A stretch of DNA of 64,000 bases from the NCBI GenBank assembly GCA_013388985.1, contig JACAEF010000052.1, positions 1-64,000 of the forward strand. Reading direction: 5' to 3'. Below are positions 32,276 to 44,203 of this stretch, in pieces. The DNA is from Rhodocyclaceae bacterium (GTDB lineage: Bacteria; Pseudomonadota; Gammaproteobacteria; Burkholderiales; Rhodocyclaceae). Below the pieces are notes generated by a model. The model had not been told where the DNA came from. It ran no database searches and saw nothing but the letters and a program-made list of their open reading frames with translations. Position 1 is the stretch's first letter; each line of letters begins with the position of its first letter. The position numbers and the translations under genes were made by a program.

Positions 32276-32857
32276 TTATTTGTTCACGCTGGCGTAGAAG
32301 TGGAGCAGGGCATCCAGGTCTTCCTTGGACAAGGGCTTCACTTTCTCGGCCATCTTCTCCGGCATCTTGCGCTTGCCGGACTGGTAGAGTTCCATCTGCA
32401 TCTGCAGGTAGGGCAGCCACTGGCTCGCCATCACCGGCGTATCGTCCTTGCCATCCTTGCCGTCGTCGAGATGGCAGCGCGAGCAGTTGGCTTCCTGCAG
32501 CTCGGCGCCTTTCTTCGCCTTGGCGGCATCGACCTGCTGATGGGTGAAATGCAGCTTCTGCTTGGAGAAGAACTCGCCGAGCTGGTCGATCTGCTGGTCG
32601 GTGTAACCCTTCGCCAAGCGACCCATGATGCTGGAGGGGCGCTCGCCGCTCCTGAATTTTTTCATCGCTTCGACGATCGCCGTCTTCGATTGCGCGGCCA
32701 GGCTCGGCATCGTCAGGCCGGCGCTGCCGCCGTGCGTGCCGTGGCAACCGGCGCAGGCATTCGCCAGCATCGCCGCGCCCGGGTCGGCGGCGAGAGCCGT
32801 CGCCGAGATCGTCAGGGCGCCTGTGAGCAGGGCCCAACCACTCCATCGTTGCTTCAT
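32276..32857 (-). CDS. dihaem cytochrome c (FccA-like)
   Basis: CAGCH and CSRCH motifs; directly upstream of fccB. Confidence 0.88.
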   Translation of the reverse strand: MKQRWSGWALLTGALTISATALAADPGAAMLANACAGCHGTHGGSAGLTMPSLAAQSKTAIVEAMKKFRSGERPSSIMGRLAKGYTDQQIDQLGEFFSKQKLHFTHQQVDAAKAKKGAELQEANCSRCHLDDGKDGKDDTPVMASQWLPYLQMQMELYQSGKRKMPEKMAEKVKPLSKEDLDALLHFYASVNK

Positions 32858-32909
32858 CGCTTTCTCCTCCTGTGAAGAAAATAGAACTGCCGGTGCTGCT
32901 TCCCCTGTG

Positions 32910-33833
32910 TTACTGCTTCACGACGTTGTAGTAGTACTTGACACCCTCGACCGTCTTGTCGAGGCCGAACTGATAGTTGAGCGAAACATAGTGATAGCGT
33001 GCCTCGGCGCCGCCGTCGTGCAGCGCGAAGCCGAAGTCGTAGATCTTGCCCGGCTCGATCTTGTGGTCGCCCGTGCCGCCGCCGGCCAGCGCCCGCGTGA
33101 AGGTGACGACCCACTTGTTGCCGTCCTTCTTGCCCTCGGCCTTGACGAGGCCCTTGCCGCCTTCCATCACGCGCTTGTCGGCGATGTAGCCATCGACCGG
33201 TTTTTCACCCTTGCCGCTTCGCCACTGGATCAGGTCCATGAACTTGCCGCCGTCGAGCGCCCCGCCTTTGATGTATTTGGTCTTCTTGTCGTCCTTGGCC
33301 TCTTTCATCGAGCGCAGGTCGTTGTGGCAGGTGACCCAGCAGCCGGCACGCTCGGCCAGTTCGATCGCCGGCGCGCCACCGTCGGGGAAGCCGCCATCGA
33401 ACATCATCGCCAGCTTGACCTCGTTCTTCTTGTCCATGCCAAAGCTGCCACCCTTGGGCTGCTCCCATTCGACGCGCACGTAGAGGTTCTGATCGTCATG
33501 CGTCATCTTGAAGCTGGCGGGTACCCAGCCGGCGCGGTCGGCGATCGGCTTGGGCTCGAGCTGCGTCTTCGAGTTGCCCGCCGGGCTGCCCTTGATGATC
33601 TTGTCGCCGACTTCGTTGGCATCGCCTTCGTGGCATTTCGAGCAGGCGCGCTTCTTGTCGACGATGTCGGGCACGGCCGAATGATCGGCCTTGTTCATGA
33701 TCCATTCGAGACCGGATTGGCCAGGATAAAAGAGTTTGATCTTGCGTTCGGTCACCTTGCTCCAGTCGGGCTCGGCGGCACCCGCGGCTCCGGCGACGAA
33801 CACACCCATTACAGCGAAAGCGATCTTTTTCAT
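32910..33833 (-). CDS. ethylbenzene-dehydrogenase-type haem-binding domain cytochrome c
   Basis: Signal peptide; CSKCH and CWVTCH motifs; EB_dh-like beta sandwich pattern. Confidence 0.75.
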   Translation of the reverse strand: MKKIAFAVMGVFVAGAAGAAEPDWSKVTERKIKLFYPGQSGLEWIMNKADHSAVPDIVDKKRACSKCHEGDANEVGDKIIKGSPAGNSKTQLEPKPIADRAGWVPASFKMTHDDQNLYVRVEWEQPKGGSFGMDKKNEVKLAMMFDGGFPDGGAPAIELAERAGCWVTCHNDLRSMKEAKDDKKTKYIKGGALDGGKFMDLIQWRSGKGEKPVDGYIADKRVMEGGKGLVKAEGKKDGNKWVVTFTRALAGGGTGDHKIEPGKIYDFGFALHDGGAEARYHYVSLNYQFGLDKTVEGVKYYYNVVKQ

Positions 33834-33876
33834 CTGACGTGACTCCTTCTCCGATTACTCTAGGGATATCGATTCC

Positions 33877-34521
33877 TCAACCTTCCGTCTTCTCGCCACC
33901 TTGCTGCTTGAGCTGTTCCAGGTATTCCTTGGGCAGGTGGTGGGAAACGCCCTTGTGGCATTCGATGCAGGTCTTGCCGTCTTCGACCGCGCCTTCATGC
34001 TTGACCGCCGCGCGATCCTTCTGCTTGTCCGGGTCCATGTATTTGAAGTCGTGGCAATTGCGGCATTCCTTCGAGTTGCGCTCCTTCATGCGATCCCAGA
34101 CGCGCTGCGCCATCGTGTAGCGGTGCGCTTCGAATTTTTCCGGCGTATCGACCGTGCCTTTGATGTGGCCGATGACGTCGCGGGCGGCGAGGAGTTTCTG
34201 GAACGCCTTGAACATGTAATCGGTCGGCGTCTTGCTGCTGGCGACATGACAGTCGGCGCATTGGGCGGCGGCGCCGCTGCGGTTCTTGTAGTGTGCCGTC
34301 TGCTTGAGCTCGTTGAAGGGGATCTGCATCTCATGGCAGGAAATGCAGAAATCCGAGCGGTTGGTGTATTCCATGCCCATGTTGAGACCGCCCCAGATGA
34401 TGATGCCGCCGAGCACGCCGATCACGATCATGCGCAGCATCGAACATTTGGGCGGGTTTTTCAGGCGGTCGATCAGGCTATTGTTTTCGTTTTCCGGCTT
34501 GCTGTCTTGAATGTCGGCCAT
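33877..34521 (-). CDS. NapC/NirT tetrahaem quinol dehydrogenase
   Basis: TM anchor plus CISCH, CADCH, CRNCH, CIECH. Confidence 0.93.
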   Translation of the reverse strand: MADIQDSKPENENNSLIDRLKNPPKCSMLRMIVIGVLGGIIIWGGLNMGMEYTNRSDFCISCHEMQIPFNELKQTAHYKNRSGAAAQCADCHVASSKTPTDYMFKAFQKLLAARDVIGHIKGTVDTPEKFEAHRYTMAQRVWDRMKERNSKECRNCHDFKYMDPDKQKDRAAVKHEGAVEDGKTCIECHKGVSHHLPKEYLEQLKQQGGEKTEG

Positions 34522-34542
34522 CGTCGCATCTTCCTTGGCACA

Positions 34543-34632
34543 TCATCGAAGGGTGGTCGGAAGATCGCATGACGGACGCATGAACAGCATGCACTGCGTC
34601 CAGGCCAGGAAACCTGGTATTGCCCCCGCCAT
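34543..34632 (-). CDS. candidate 29-aa leader/small protein
   Basis: GGAGGAGGTTTC-ATG; MAGAIPGFLAWTQCMLFMRPSCDLPTTLR. Confidence 0.4.
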   Translation of the reverse strand: MAGAIPGFLAWTQCMLFMRPSCDLPTTLR

Positions 34633-34828
34633 GAAACCTCCTCCGTCTTTTGTTATTCCATGTGTATTCCACATGGCTGTTCGTGCGGAATTATTACAGG
34701 GTCGGTGGCGAGGATCAAGAGGTTTTATCAAACTATTTCTTGTATCAATACATTATGAAATGCTAATTCACTCGGCGCTCCGCTTTCATTCGCGGAAGGG
34801 GCTTTTGGGGGATGGTGGAACACTTGTC

Positions 34829-34883
34829 GTGCCGCCCCGCCAGCGCCGACTTTCCGAAGCGAGTCGGCGCCGGCGATCGGGGC
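34829..34883 (+). repeat. dispersed repeat copy forming a long hairpin next to aceB stop
   Basis: GTGCCGCCCCGCCAGCGCCGACTTTCCGAAGCGAGTCGGCGCCGGCGATCGGGGC: 9-bp GCGCCGACT/AGTCGGCGC stem and outer GCCCCG/CGGGGC. Confidence 0.9.
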
Positions 34884-34886
34884 GAT

Positions 34887-36497
34887 TTACTCCATCGCCT
34901 CGTAAAGCGGCAGGGTGAGGAACTCGGGGAAATCCTCGGCGAGCGACATCTGCTCGAAGATCTTCGCCGCCTGGTCGTAGGTCTCGGTCTTCTCGCCGTT
35001 GGCGCTGACCGTCGCCTTCACCTTGGCGAGCTCCTCGGGAATCATCGCCTTGACCATCTCGGCGGTGATCTTCTCGCCGGCGCGGGGGCCTTCCGAGATC
35101 ACGCCCTTGGGCGAGCGCACCCACTGCCAGACTTGCGAGCGGCTGATCTCGGCGGTGGCGGCGTCTTCCATCAGGTTGTGGATCGGCACGCAGCCGTTGC
35201 CGGCGAGCCACGAACCCAGGTAGTGGATGCCGACGTTGATGTTGTTCCGCAGGCCCGCCTCGGTGATGGGCTTTTCCGGGCCGAAATCGAGCCAGTCCTT
35301 GGGGCCGAATTGTCCTTCGACCTGCTTGTCCCACTGGTTGGGTTTGTCGCCGAGCACGGCCTTGAACTCTTCCATCGCGATGGCGACGAGGCCCGGATGG
35401 GCGACCCAGCCGCCGTCGTAGCCGTCGTTGGCGTCGCGGCGCTTGTCGTGGCGGATGCCGGCCAGGGCCTTCTCGTTCGCCTCGGGATCGTTCTTGATCG
35501 GAATGAGGGCGCTCATGCCGCCGATCGCCGGCGCGCCGCGTTTGTGGCAGGCCTGCACGAGTGCGAGCGCATAGGCGCGCATGAAGGGCACTTCCATGTT
35601 GATGACGGCGCGGTTGGCCAGACAAAAATCCTTGTTGCGCTTGAACTTCTTGATGGCGCTGAAGATGTAGTCCCAGCGGCCGGCGTTTAGGCCGGCGCTG
35701 TGCTCGCGCAGTTCGTAGAGGATTTCTTCCATCTCGAAGGTGGCCAAAATCGTTTCCACTAAGACGGTGGCCTTGATGGTGCCGCGCGGCAAGCCGATGT
35801 GATCCTGCGCCATGCAGAAGATGTCGTTCCACAGCCGCGCTTCGAGATGCGATTCCATCTTCGGCAGGTAGTAGAAGGGGCCGGCGCCGCGCGCGACCTG
35901 CTCCTTGGCGTTGTGGAAGAACACGAGAGCAAAATCGAAGATGCCGCCCGAGACGCGCTGGCCGTCGACCGTGACGTGCTTCTCGTCGAGATGCCAGCCG
36001 CGCGGACGGATTTGCAAGGTGGCGATCTTGTCGTTGAGCTTGTATTCCTTGCCGGCTTCGTTGGTGTAGGTGATTTGCCGGCGGATCGCATCAAAGAGAT
36101 TGACCTGGCCCTGGATCTGGTTGAACCAGTTCGGGCTGTTCGAATCCTCGAAGTCGGTCATGTAGGAATCCGCGCCCGAGTTGAAGGCGTTGATGATCAT
36201 CTTGCGCTCGACCGGGCCGGTGATCTCGACGCGGCGGCAGTGGAGCGCCGGCGGCAAGGGCGCGATCTTCCAGTCGCCCTCGCGGATGTGCTTCGTCTCG
36301 GGCAGGAAGTCCGGCATCTCGCCGGCATCGATCTTCGCCTGGCGCTCGATGCGTTTTTTCAGGAGTTCCTGGCGGCGCGGCTCGAAGGCACGGTGCAGCT
36401 TGGCGACGAATGCGAGCGCGTCATGGGTGAGAATCTCGTCGAAACGGGGATGGATCGGGGCGTGGATTTCCACGCCGGCAGGCAGGGTGAGGCTCAT
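34887..36497 (-). CDS. aceB: malate synthase A
   Basis: MSLTLPAGVEIHAPIHPRFDEILTHDALAFVAKLHR...TDFEDSNSPNW. Confidence 0.96.
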   Translation of the reverse strand: MSLTLPAGVEIHAPIHPRFDEILTHDALAFVAKLHRAFEPRRQELLKKRIERQAKIDAGEMPDFLPETKHIREGDWKIAPLPPALHCRRVEITGPVERKMIINAFNSGADSYMTDFEDSNSPNWFNQIQGQVNLFDAIRRQITYTNEAGKEYKLNDKIATLQIRPRGWHLDEKHVTVDGQRVSGGIFDFALVFFHNAKEQVARGAGPFYYLPKMESHLEARLWNDIFCMAQDHIGLPRGTIKATVLVETILATFEMEEILYELREHSAGLNAGRWDYIFSAIKKFKRNKDFCLANRAVINMEVPFMRAYALALVQACHKRGAPAIGGMSALIPIKNDPEANEKALAGIRHDKRRDANDGYDGGWVAHPGLVAIAMEEFKAVLGDKPNQWDKQVEGQFGPKDWLDFGPEKPITEAGLRNNINVGIHYLGSWLAGNGCVPIHNLMEDAATAEISRSQVWQWVRSPKGVISEGPRAGEKITAEMVKAMIPEELAKVKATVSANGEKTETYDQAAKIFEQMSLAEDFPEFLTLPLYEAME

Positions 36498-36531
36498 GAT
36501 GTCTCCTTTGGAGTGGTGCGATGCAAAAATG

Positions 36532-36543
36532 TCTTATATAAGA
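36532..36543. promoter_or_regulatory. palindrome TCTTATATAAGA upstream of aceB
   Basis: Perfect 12-bp palindrome; 17-bp identity with the aceA site. Confidence 0.8.
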
Positions 36544-36609
36544 TAACAGTTTGGGTCGATGGAAATGTGGCCTTTTTGGTCAATGATGCTTTGACTGCCG
36601 AGTGCCGAA

Positions 36610-37911
36610 TCAATGGCTTCCAGGCAGGAAAATCGCCCGGAAGTCATTGACGTTGGTGCGGGTCGGGCCGGTAACGATCAACTGGTCGAGGGCGGCGAAG
36701 AAGCCATAGCCGTCGTTGTCGGCGAGAAAGTCGGCGCTGGCGAGACGGCACATGGCGGCGCGTTCGTGCACGTCCGGGCCGAACCAGGCGCCGGCATTGT
36801 CTTCGGTGCCGTCGATGCCGTCGGTATCACAGGCGAGCGCCCATGCAGGCACGTCGAGCACATGCGCGAGTGCGAGCAGAAACTCGGTATTGCGGCCGCC
36901 GCGGCCGTTGCCCTTGACCGTCACCGTGGTTTCGCCGCCCGAAAGGATCACGCACGGTTTGGGTGTCGGCTCGTCGTAATGGTGAATCTGCCGCGCGATC
37001 GCCGCATGGACGTAGGCGACGTCGCGCGCCTCGCCTTCGATCGTATCGCCGAGCACCAGCGGCGCGACGCCTTGTTGACGGGCGAAGGCGGCGGCTGCCT
37101 GCAGCGCCTGCTGCGCGGTGGCGATGACACGGGTTTGGCAGTGTGCGAGCCGCGGATCGCCGGGCTTGGGCGTTTCGGCGGCGGAACTTTCGAGCCATTC
37201 GCGCACATGGCGCGGTATCCCGATTCCGTAGCGGGCGAGGACGGCGAGTGCCTCCTCGCGCGTCGTCGGATCGGCCACCGTCGGGCCGGAGGCGAGCGCG
37301 GAGGGATCGTCGCCGGGAATATCGGAAATGCCCAGCGTGACGACGCGCGCCGGCGCGCAGGCCAGTGCGAGCCGCCCACCCTTGATCGCGGAGAGGTGCT
37401 TCCTCACGCAGTTCATCTCGTGGATGTCGGCGCCGCTCTTCAGCAGCGCACGATTGATGGCCTGCTTGTCGGCGAGCGTGAGGCCGGGCGCGGGCAGGGC
37501 CAGGAGCGCCGAGCCGCCGCCCGAGATCAGGCACAACACGAGATCGTCGGCCGTCAGTCCACGGACGAGATCGAACATCCGCCGCGCCGCCCGCTGGCCG
37601 GCGGCATCGGGCACCGGATGGGCAGCCTCGAAGACCTCGATGCGCGATGTCGGCGCGCCATGGCCGTAGCGTGTCACGACCATTCCAGACAGCGGGGCGT
37701 CGGCCGGCCAGTGCGCTTCGACCGCCGCTGCCATCGCCGCTGCGGCCTTGCCCGCGCCGACGACGACCGTCTTGCCCTTGGGCGGCTTGGGCAGATGCTG
37801 GGGCACGCAGACGGAAGGGGCGACCGCGGCGAGCGCCGCATCGAAGAGATGGCGCAGAAAGATTGCCGGATTGCCGACCAATGACGCTGACGTGATTGCG
37901 GGACTCGTCAT
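36610..37911 (-). CDS. ttuD: glycerate 2-kinase (MOFRL family)
   Basis: VVGAGKAAAAMAAAVE...LISGGGSALLALP...ILSGGETTVTVKGNGRGGRNTEF; start trimmed from 686-aa ORF. Confidence 0.9.
   Translation of the reverse strand: MTSPAITSASLVGNPAIFLRHLFDAALAAVAPSVCVPQHLPKPPKGKTVVVGAGKAAAAMAAAVEAHWPADAPLSGMVVTRYGHGAPTSRIEVFEAAHPVPDAAGQRAARRMFDLVRGLTADDLVLCLISGGGSALLALPAPGLTLADKQAINRALLKSGADIHEMNCVRKHLSAIKGGRLALACAPARVVTLGISDIPGDDPSALASGPTVADPTTREEALAVLARYGIGIPRHVREWLESSAAETPKPGDPRLAHCQTRVIATAQQALQAAAAFARQQGVAPLVLGDTIEGEARDVAYVHAAIARQIHHYDEPTPKPCVILSGGETTVTVKGNGRGGRNTEFLLALAHVLDVPAWALACDTDGIDGTEDNAGAWFGPDVHERAAMCRLASADFLADNDGYGFFAALDQLIVTGPTRTNVNDFRAIFLPGSH
36727..36751 (-). repeat. dispersed repeat copy inside glycerate kinase gene
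   Basis: AAAGTCGGCGCTGGCGAGACGGCAC; encodes CRLASADF. Confidence 0.85.
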
Positions 37912-37998
37912 GTCCCGCAGCCTACAAGTTCTTGCTGGACAAGAAAAGACATTGGATGGCAATTGATTGTTGCAAAATTGGCAAAAAGGAGTGCCGGG

Positions 37999-38898
37999 AT
38001 GGATCGACTCAAATTGATGGAAACCTTCGTCGCAGTGAGCCAACGAGGCAGCCTGACGGCCGCGGCGAGCGCCGAGGGCGTGGCGCCGGCGGTGATCAGC
38101 CGCCGCCTGGACGCGCTGGAAGCGCATCTCGGCGTCCGGTTGATGGTGCGGACGACACGAAAGATCACGCTGACGTTCGAAGGCAATGCGTTTCTGGAGG
38201 ACTGTCAGCGCATCCTGCGGGAATTGGACGATGCGGAGGCTGCCGTCTCCCAGGGAAGCGCGCGGGTGAGCGGCTATCTGCGCGTGACGGCGCCCGCCGG
38301 CTTCGGCCGCAAGCACGTCGCACCCTTGCTGCGCGAATTCCTGCGCGCGCATGCCGAGGTTTCCGCCAGCCTCGATCTTTCGGACCGCAGCGTCGATCTC
38401 GTCGGCGAAGGGTTCGATTGTGCCGTCAGGCTCGGCGGACTGGTCGATTCGAGCCTCGTCGCGGTAAGGCTTGGCGAGATGAAGCGCGTCGTCGTCGGCA
38501 GTCCGTCGTATTTCCAGCAGCACGGCGTGCCGCGCACGCTCGATGACTTGGCCGGCCATGTCTGCCTGGCGCTGCCCACGCAGGCGGGCTGGGATTTTTC
38601 GGTCGAGGGGCGTCCCGTGCTCTTCAAGCCCGTCGGACGCTTTACCTGCAACGATGGCGCGGTGCTGCACGAATGGGCGCTGGCCGGCATGGGGCTGGCA
38701 TGGCGCTCATTGTGGGAGGTGGGCGAGGATCTGCGCTGGGGGCGACTCGTGTCGGTGCTCGACGACTATGCCGCCGCCCCGGTGGGCATCCACGCGGTGT
38801 TTCCGCAGCGCCGCCATCTGCCGCTGCGCGTGCGGCTGTTCGTCGATCTCCTGAAGGAAAACTACGGCCGGCCCGATTATTGGGACAACGCGGAATAG
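37999..38898 (+). CDS. LysR family regulator
   Basis: MDRLKLMETFVAVSQRGSLTAAAS...HTH; AAGGAG RBS; start trimmed. Confidence 0.93.
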   Translation: MDRLKLMETFVAVSQRGSLTAAASAEGVAPAVISRRLDALEAHLGVRLMVRTTRKITLTFEGNAFLEDCQRILRELDDAEAAVSQGSARVSGYLRVTAPAGFGRKHVAPLLREFLRAHAEVSASLDLSDRSVDLVGEGFDCAVRLGGLVDSSLVAVRLGEMKRVVVGSPSYFQQHGVPRTLDDLAGHVCLALPTQAGWDFSVEGRPVLFKPVGRFTCNDGAVLHEWALAGMGLAWRSLWEVGEDLRWGRLVSVLDDYAAAPVGIHAVFPQRRHLPLRVRLFVDLLKENYGRPDYWDNAE

Positions 38899-38903
38899 CC
38901 AGA

Positions 38904-38928
38904 AAAATCGGCGCTGGCGGAGCGGCAC
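38904..38928 (-). repeat. dispersed repeat copy between lysR and aceA
   Basis: AAAATCGGCGCTGGCGGAGCGGCAC. Confidence 0.85.
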
Positions 38929-38941
38929 GCCGATGTAAAAA

Positions 38942-38968
38942 AAGCCGGCGCCCCGAGAGCGCCGGCTT
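38942..38968 (-). terminator. terminator of aceA
   Basis: AAGCCGGCGCCCCGAGAGCGCCGGCTT flanked by A/T run. Confidence 0.8.
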
Positions 38969-38997
38969 CTCCGCTCCACTCCCTCTGTGCCGAGGGA

Positions 38998-40308
38998 TCA
39001 GTGAAACTGCTCCTCCTCCGTCGAACCCGTCAGCGCCTTGACGCTGGAGGATCCGCCCTGGATCACGGTGGTGACGTCGTCGAAATAGCCGGCGCCGACC
39101 TCCTGCTGGTGGGCGACGAAGGTGTAGCCCTTCTCGCGCGCGGCGAATTCGGGCTCCTGCACCATATCGACATAGTGCATCATGCCGGCGCCACGGGCGT
39201 AGGCATGCGCGAACTGGAAGGTGTTGAACCAGTTGATGTGGATGCCGGCCAGCGTGATGAACTGATACTTGTAGCCCAGCGCCGAGAGCTCGTCCTGGAA
39301 GGTGGCGATGGTCTTGTCGTCGAGATTCTTCTTCCAGTTGAACGAGGGCGAGCAGTTGTAGGCCAGGAGCTTGCCGGGGCATTCTTTCAGCACGGCCTGG
39401 GCGAACTCGCGCGCAAAGCCGAGATCGGGCGTGCCGGTCTCGCACCAGACGAGGTCGGCATAAGGCGCGTAGGAGACGCCGCGGGAAATCGCCTGCTCCA
39501 GGCCATTCCTGACGCGGTAGAAGCCTTCCTGGGTACGCTCGCCGGTCAGGAAAGGACGATCGCGTTCGTCATGGTCGGAAGTCAGCAGGTTCGCGGCCTC
39601 GGCGTCGGTGCGGGCGAGCACGATGGTCGGCACTCCCATCACGTCGGCGGCGAAGCGCGCGGCGATCAGCTTTTCGATCGCTTCCTGCGTCGGCACCAGC
39701 ACCTTGCCGCCCATGTGGCCGCACTTCTTGACGGCGGCGAGCTGATCCTCGAAATGCACGCCGGCGGCGCCGGCGGCGATCATGTTCTTCATCAGTTCGA
39801 AGGCGTTGAGCACGCCGCCGAAGCCCGCCTCGGCGTCGGCGACGATCGGCAGGAAGTAGTCGATGTAACCCTCGTCGCCGGGGCCGATGCCGCGGCTCCA
39901 CTGGATCTCGTCGGCACGCTTGAAGGTGTTGTTGATGCGGCGCACCATGGTCGGCACCGAGTCGTAGGCGTAGAGCGACTGGTCCGGATACATGGTCTCG
40001 GAGGTGTTGCCGTCGGCGGCGACCTGCCAGCCGGACAGATACACCGCTTCGAGCCCGGCCTTGGCCTGCTGCATCGCCTGGCCGGCGGTGATGGCGCCGA
40101 AGGCGTTTACATAGCCTTTTTTGGCCTCGCCGTTGATCAGGCGCCAGAGTTTTTCGGCGCCGCGGCGGGCGAGCGTGTATTCGATCTGCACGGAGCCGCG
40201 CAAGCGCACGACATCCTCGGCGGAATAGCCACGCTTGACGCCTTTCCAGCGGGGATTTTCATTCCAGTCCTTTTCCAGGGCGGCGATTTGGGTTTGGCGA
40301 TCGGTCAT
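38998..40308 (-). CDS. aceA: isocitrate lyase
   Basis: [19 protein letters not shown]...[16 protein letters not shown]. Confidence 0.97.
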   Translation of the reverse strand: MTDRQTQIAALEKDWNENPRWKGVKRGYSAEDVVRLRGSVQIEYTLARRGAEKLWRLINGEAKKGYVNAFGAITAGQAMQQAKAGLEAVYLSGWQVAADGNTSETMYPDQSLYAYDSVPTMVRRINNTFKRADEIQWSRGIGPGDEGYIDYFLPIVADAEAGFGGVLNAFELMKNMIAAGAAGVHFEDQLAAVKKCGHMGGKVLVPTQEAIEKLIAARFAADVMGVPTIVLARTDAEAANLLTSDHDERDRPFLTGERTQEGFYRVRNGLEQAISRGVSYAPYADLVWCETGTPDLGFAREFAQAVLKECPGKLLAYNCSPSFNWKKNLDDKTIATFQDELSALGYKYQFITLAGIHINWFNTFQFAHAYARGAGMMHYVDMVQEPEFAAREKGYTFVAHQQEVGAGYFDDVTTVIQGGSSSVKALTGSTEEEQFH

Positions 40309-40388
40309 GGTCTTGTCCTCTCTCGTCAGGGTTCGGAAGGGGGTGCTGTGAGGCGGACTATAGCCGTAATTTTGCGCAGCAACAAGTA

Positions 40389-40400
40389 TCTTATATAAGA
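40389..40400. promoter_or_regulatory. palindrome TCTTATATAAGA upstream of aceA
   Basis: Perfect palindrome, same core as 36532-36543. Confidence 0.8.
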
Positions 40401-40462
40401 CATATGTTAGAAAATTTTGATGCTACCCACGCGCGAGTTTATGAGCTTCTTATGGTTTGGGG

Positions 40463-40942
40463 TCAGTGGAGGGGGGAGGCGGATACGATCAGCCCGTCGG
40501 CATCGGCGTAGAGCCATTCGCCGGGACGGAATTCCACGCCGGCGAAGCAGACGGGCACGCCGCTCTCGCCGAGATTCTTCTTGACGGTCTTTTGCGGATG
40601 GGTGGCGAGGGCGAGCACGCCGAGATCCAGCGTGGCGATGACGGCCGAATCGCGGATGCAGCCCCAGACGACGATGCCCGACCAGCCGTTTTTGACGGCG
40701 AGCGCGGCGAGCTGGTCGCCCAGGAGCGCGCAACGCAGGCTGCCGCCGCCATCGATCACCAGCACGCGGCCTCCACCCGGCTCATCGAGCGTCTGGCGCA
40801 CCAGGCCGTTGTCTTCGAAGAGCTTCAGTGTGGCGATCGGGCCGTGGAAGGCGTGACGCTTGCCGAAGGAGCGAAAGATCGGCGCGGCGATGCGCACCTT
40901 GCCTTCGTGCGCATCGCATAGATCGCTGGTCGCGTAAGTCAT
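40463..40942 (-). CDS. rraA: RraA family protein
   Basis: [14 protein letters not shown]...[25 protein letters not shown]. Confidence 0.92.
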   Translation of the reverse strand: MTYATSDLCDAHEGKVRIAAPIFRSFGKRHAFHGPIATLKLFEDNGLVRQTLDEPGGGRVLVIDGGGSLRCALLGDQLAALAVKNGWSGIVVWGCIRDSAVIATLDLGVLALATHPQKTVKKNLGESGVPVCFAGVEFRPGEWLYADADGLIVSASPLH

Positions 40943-40946
40943 CGCG

Positions 40947-43229
<2,283 letters not shown>

Positions 43230-43239
43230 TGCTGTCCTT

Positions 43240-43560
43240 TCAATTCTCTTCCATCACGCAGGCCAGCGGATGCTGGTGGCGTCGGGCAAAGGCGGTGACC
43301 TGCTCGACCTTGGTGCTGGCCAAATCGCGCGGAAACACGCCGCAGACGGCGCGGCCTTGCTGATGAACCGTCAGCATCACGCGCGTCGCCTGCTCGCGAC
43401 TCATGCGAAAAAACTTTTCGAGCACGACCACGACGAAATCCATCGGCGTGTAATCATCGTTGAGCAGCACGACCTTGTACAAAGGGGGCGGCTTGACTTT
43501 CTGCTGCTCCGGTTCGAGAACGACGTTTCCATTCGACAGGGACTTCTTGCGGGTTGCCAT
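43240..43560 (-). CDS. clpS: ClpS adaptor
   Basis: [27 protein letters not shown]; start trimmed. Confidence 0.96.
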   Translation of the reverse strand: MATRKKSLSNGNVVLEPEQQKVKPPPLYKVVLLNDDYTPMDFVVVVLEKFFRMSREQATRVMLTVHQQGRAVCGVFPRDLASTKVEQVTAFARRHQHPLACVMEEN

Positions 43561-43905
43561 GAAATGATTGTAATGCGAATCGCGGCATGGACAAGCCGGC
43601 CGCCATCGGGGAATCAGCGAGGAAAAAGCCTGTCTGAGCCTTCCTTGGCTGGCCCCGTCGCGCATCCGCCGATGCTGTCATGCAACATAGAAAAAACTTG
43701 ACGGGGGAGGGAAACTTCAGTAAAAGGCTGCCGTGTTTGGTGCAAGCTTCGTCCCAGCATTACCGAGTCACCGTGCTTCTCCGTGCATCCGCCTCTGATT
43801 CACCGGCCTGGCTCCTTCCTGCCGTCGAGAAACTTGTAACACAAACATGTCGCCGGTGATGCACCGCTTCACCGGATATATGTCACGTTTTAGGAAAGAG
43901 GTTTT

Positions 43906-44109
43906 ATGGCAACGGGTACCGTCAAGTGGTTCAATGACTCCAAGGGTTTCGGCTTCATCACCCCGGACGATGGCAGCGAAGATTTGTTCGCTCACTTCTC
44001 CGCGATCAACATGCAGGGTTTCAAGACCCTGAAAGAAGGCGAGAAGGTCAGCTTCGACGTCGTCCAAGGCCCCAAGGGCAAGCAGGCTTCCAACATCCAG
44101 AAGACCTGA
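43906..44109 (+). CDS. cspA: cold-shock protein
   Basis: [34 protein letters not shown]. Confidence 0.97.
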   Translation: MATGTVKWFNDSKGFGFITPDDGSEDLFAHFSAINMQGFKTLKEGEKVSFDVVQGPKGKQASNIQKT

Positions 44110-44123
44110 TTTCGACGGTAGCT

Positions 44124-44150
44124 GTGCCGTCCTGCCAGCGCCGGTTTTTT
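44124..44150 (+). repeat. dispersed repeat copy downstream of cspA
   Basis: GTGCCGTCCTGCCAGCGCCGGTTTTTT; CAGCGCC...GGCGCTG hairpin to 44160. Confidence 0.9.
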
Positions 44151-44160
44151 AAGGCGCTGA

Positions 44161-44195
44161 CAACAAAAAACCCGGCGATGCCGGGTTTTTTGTTG
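44161..44195. terminator. bidirectional terminator cspA/icd
   Basis: CAACAAAAAACCCGGCGATGCCGGGTTTTTTGTTG. Confidence 0.93.
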
Positions 44196-44203
44196 TCTTC
44201 CCG

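Noticed and set aside
30874-32547. 557-aa ORF opposite fccB
   Set aside because: Shadow ORF; FCSD flavoprotein with Tat signal is the real gene.
37912-38670. Long N-terminal extension of glycerate kinase ORF (686 aa)
   Set aside because: Extension is antisense to lysR; MTSPAITSA start at 37911 gives a normal-sized kinase.
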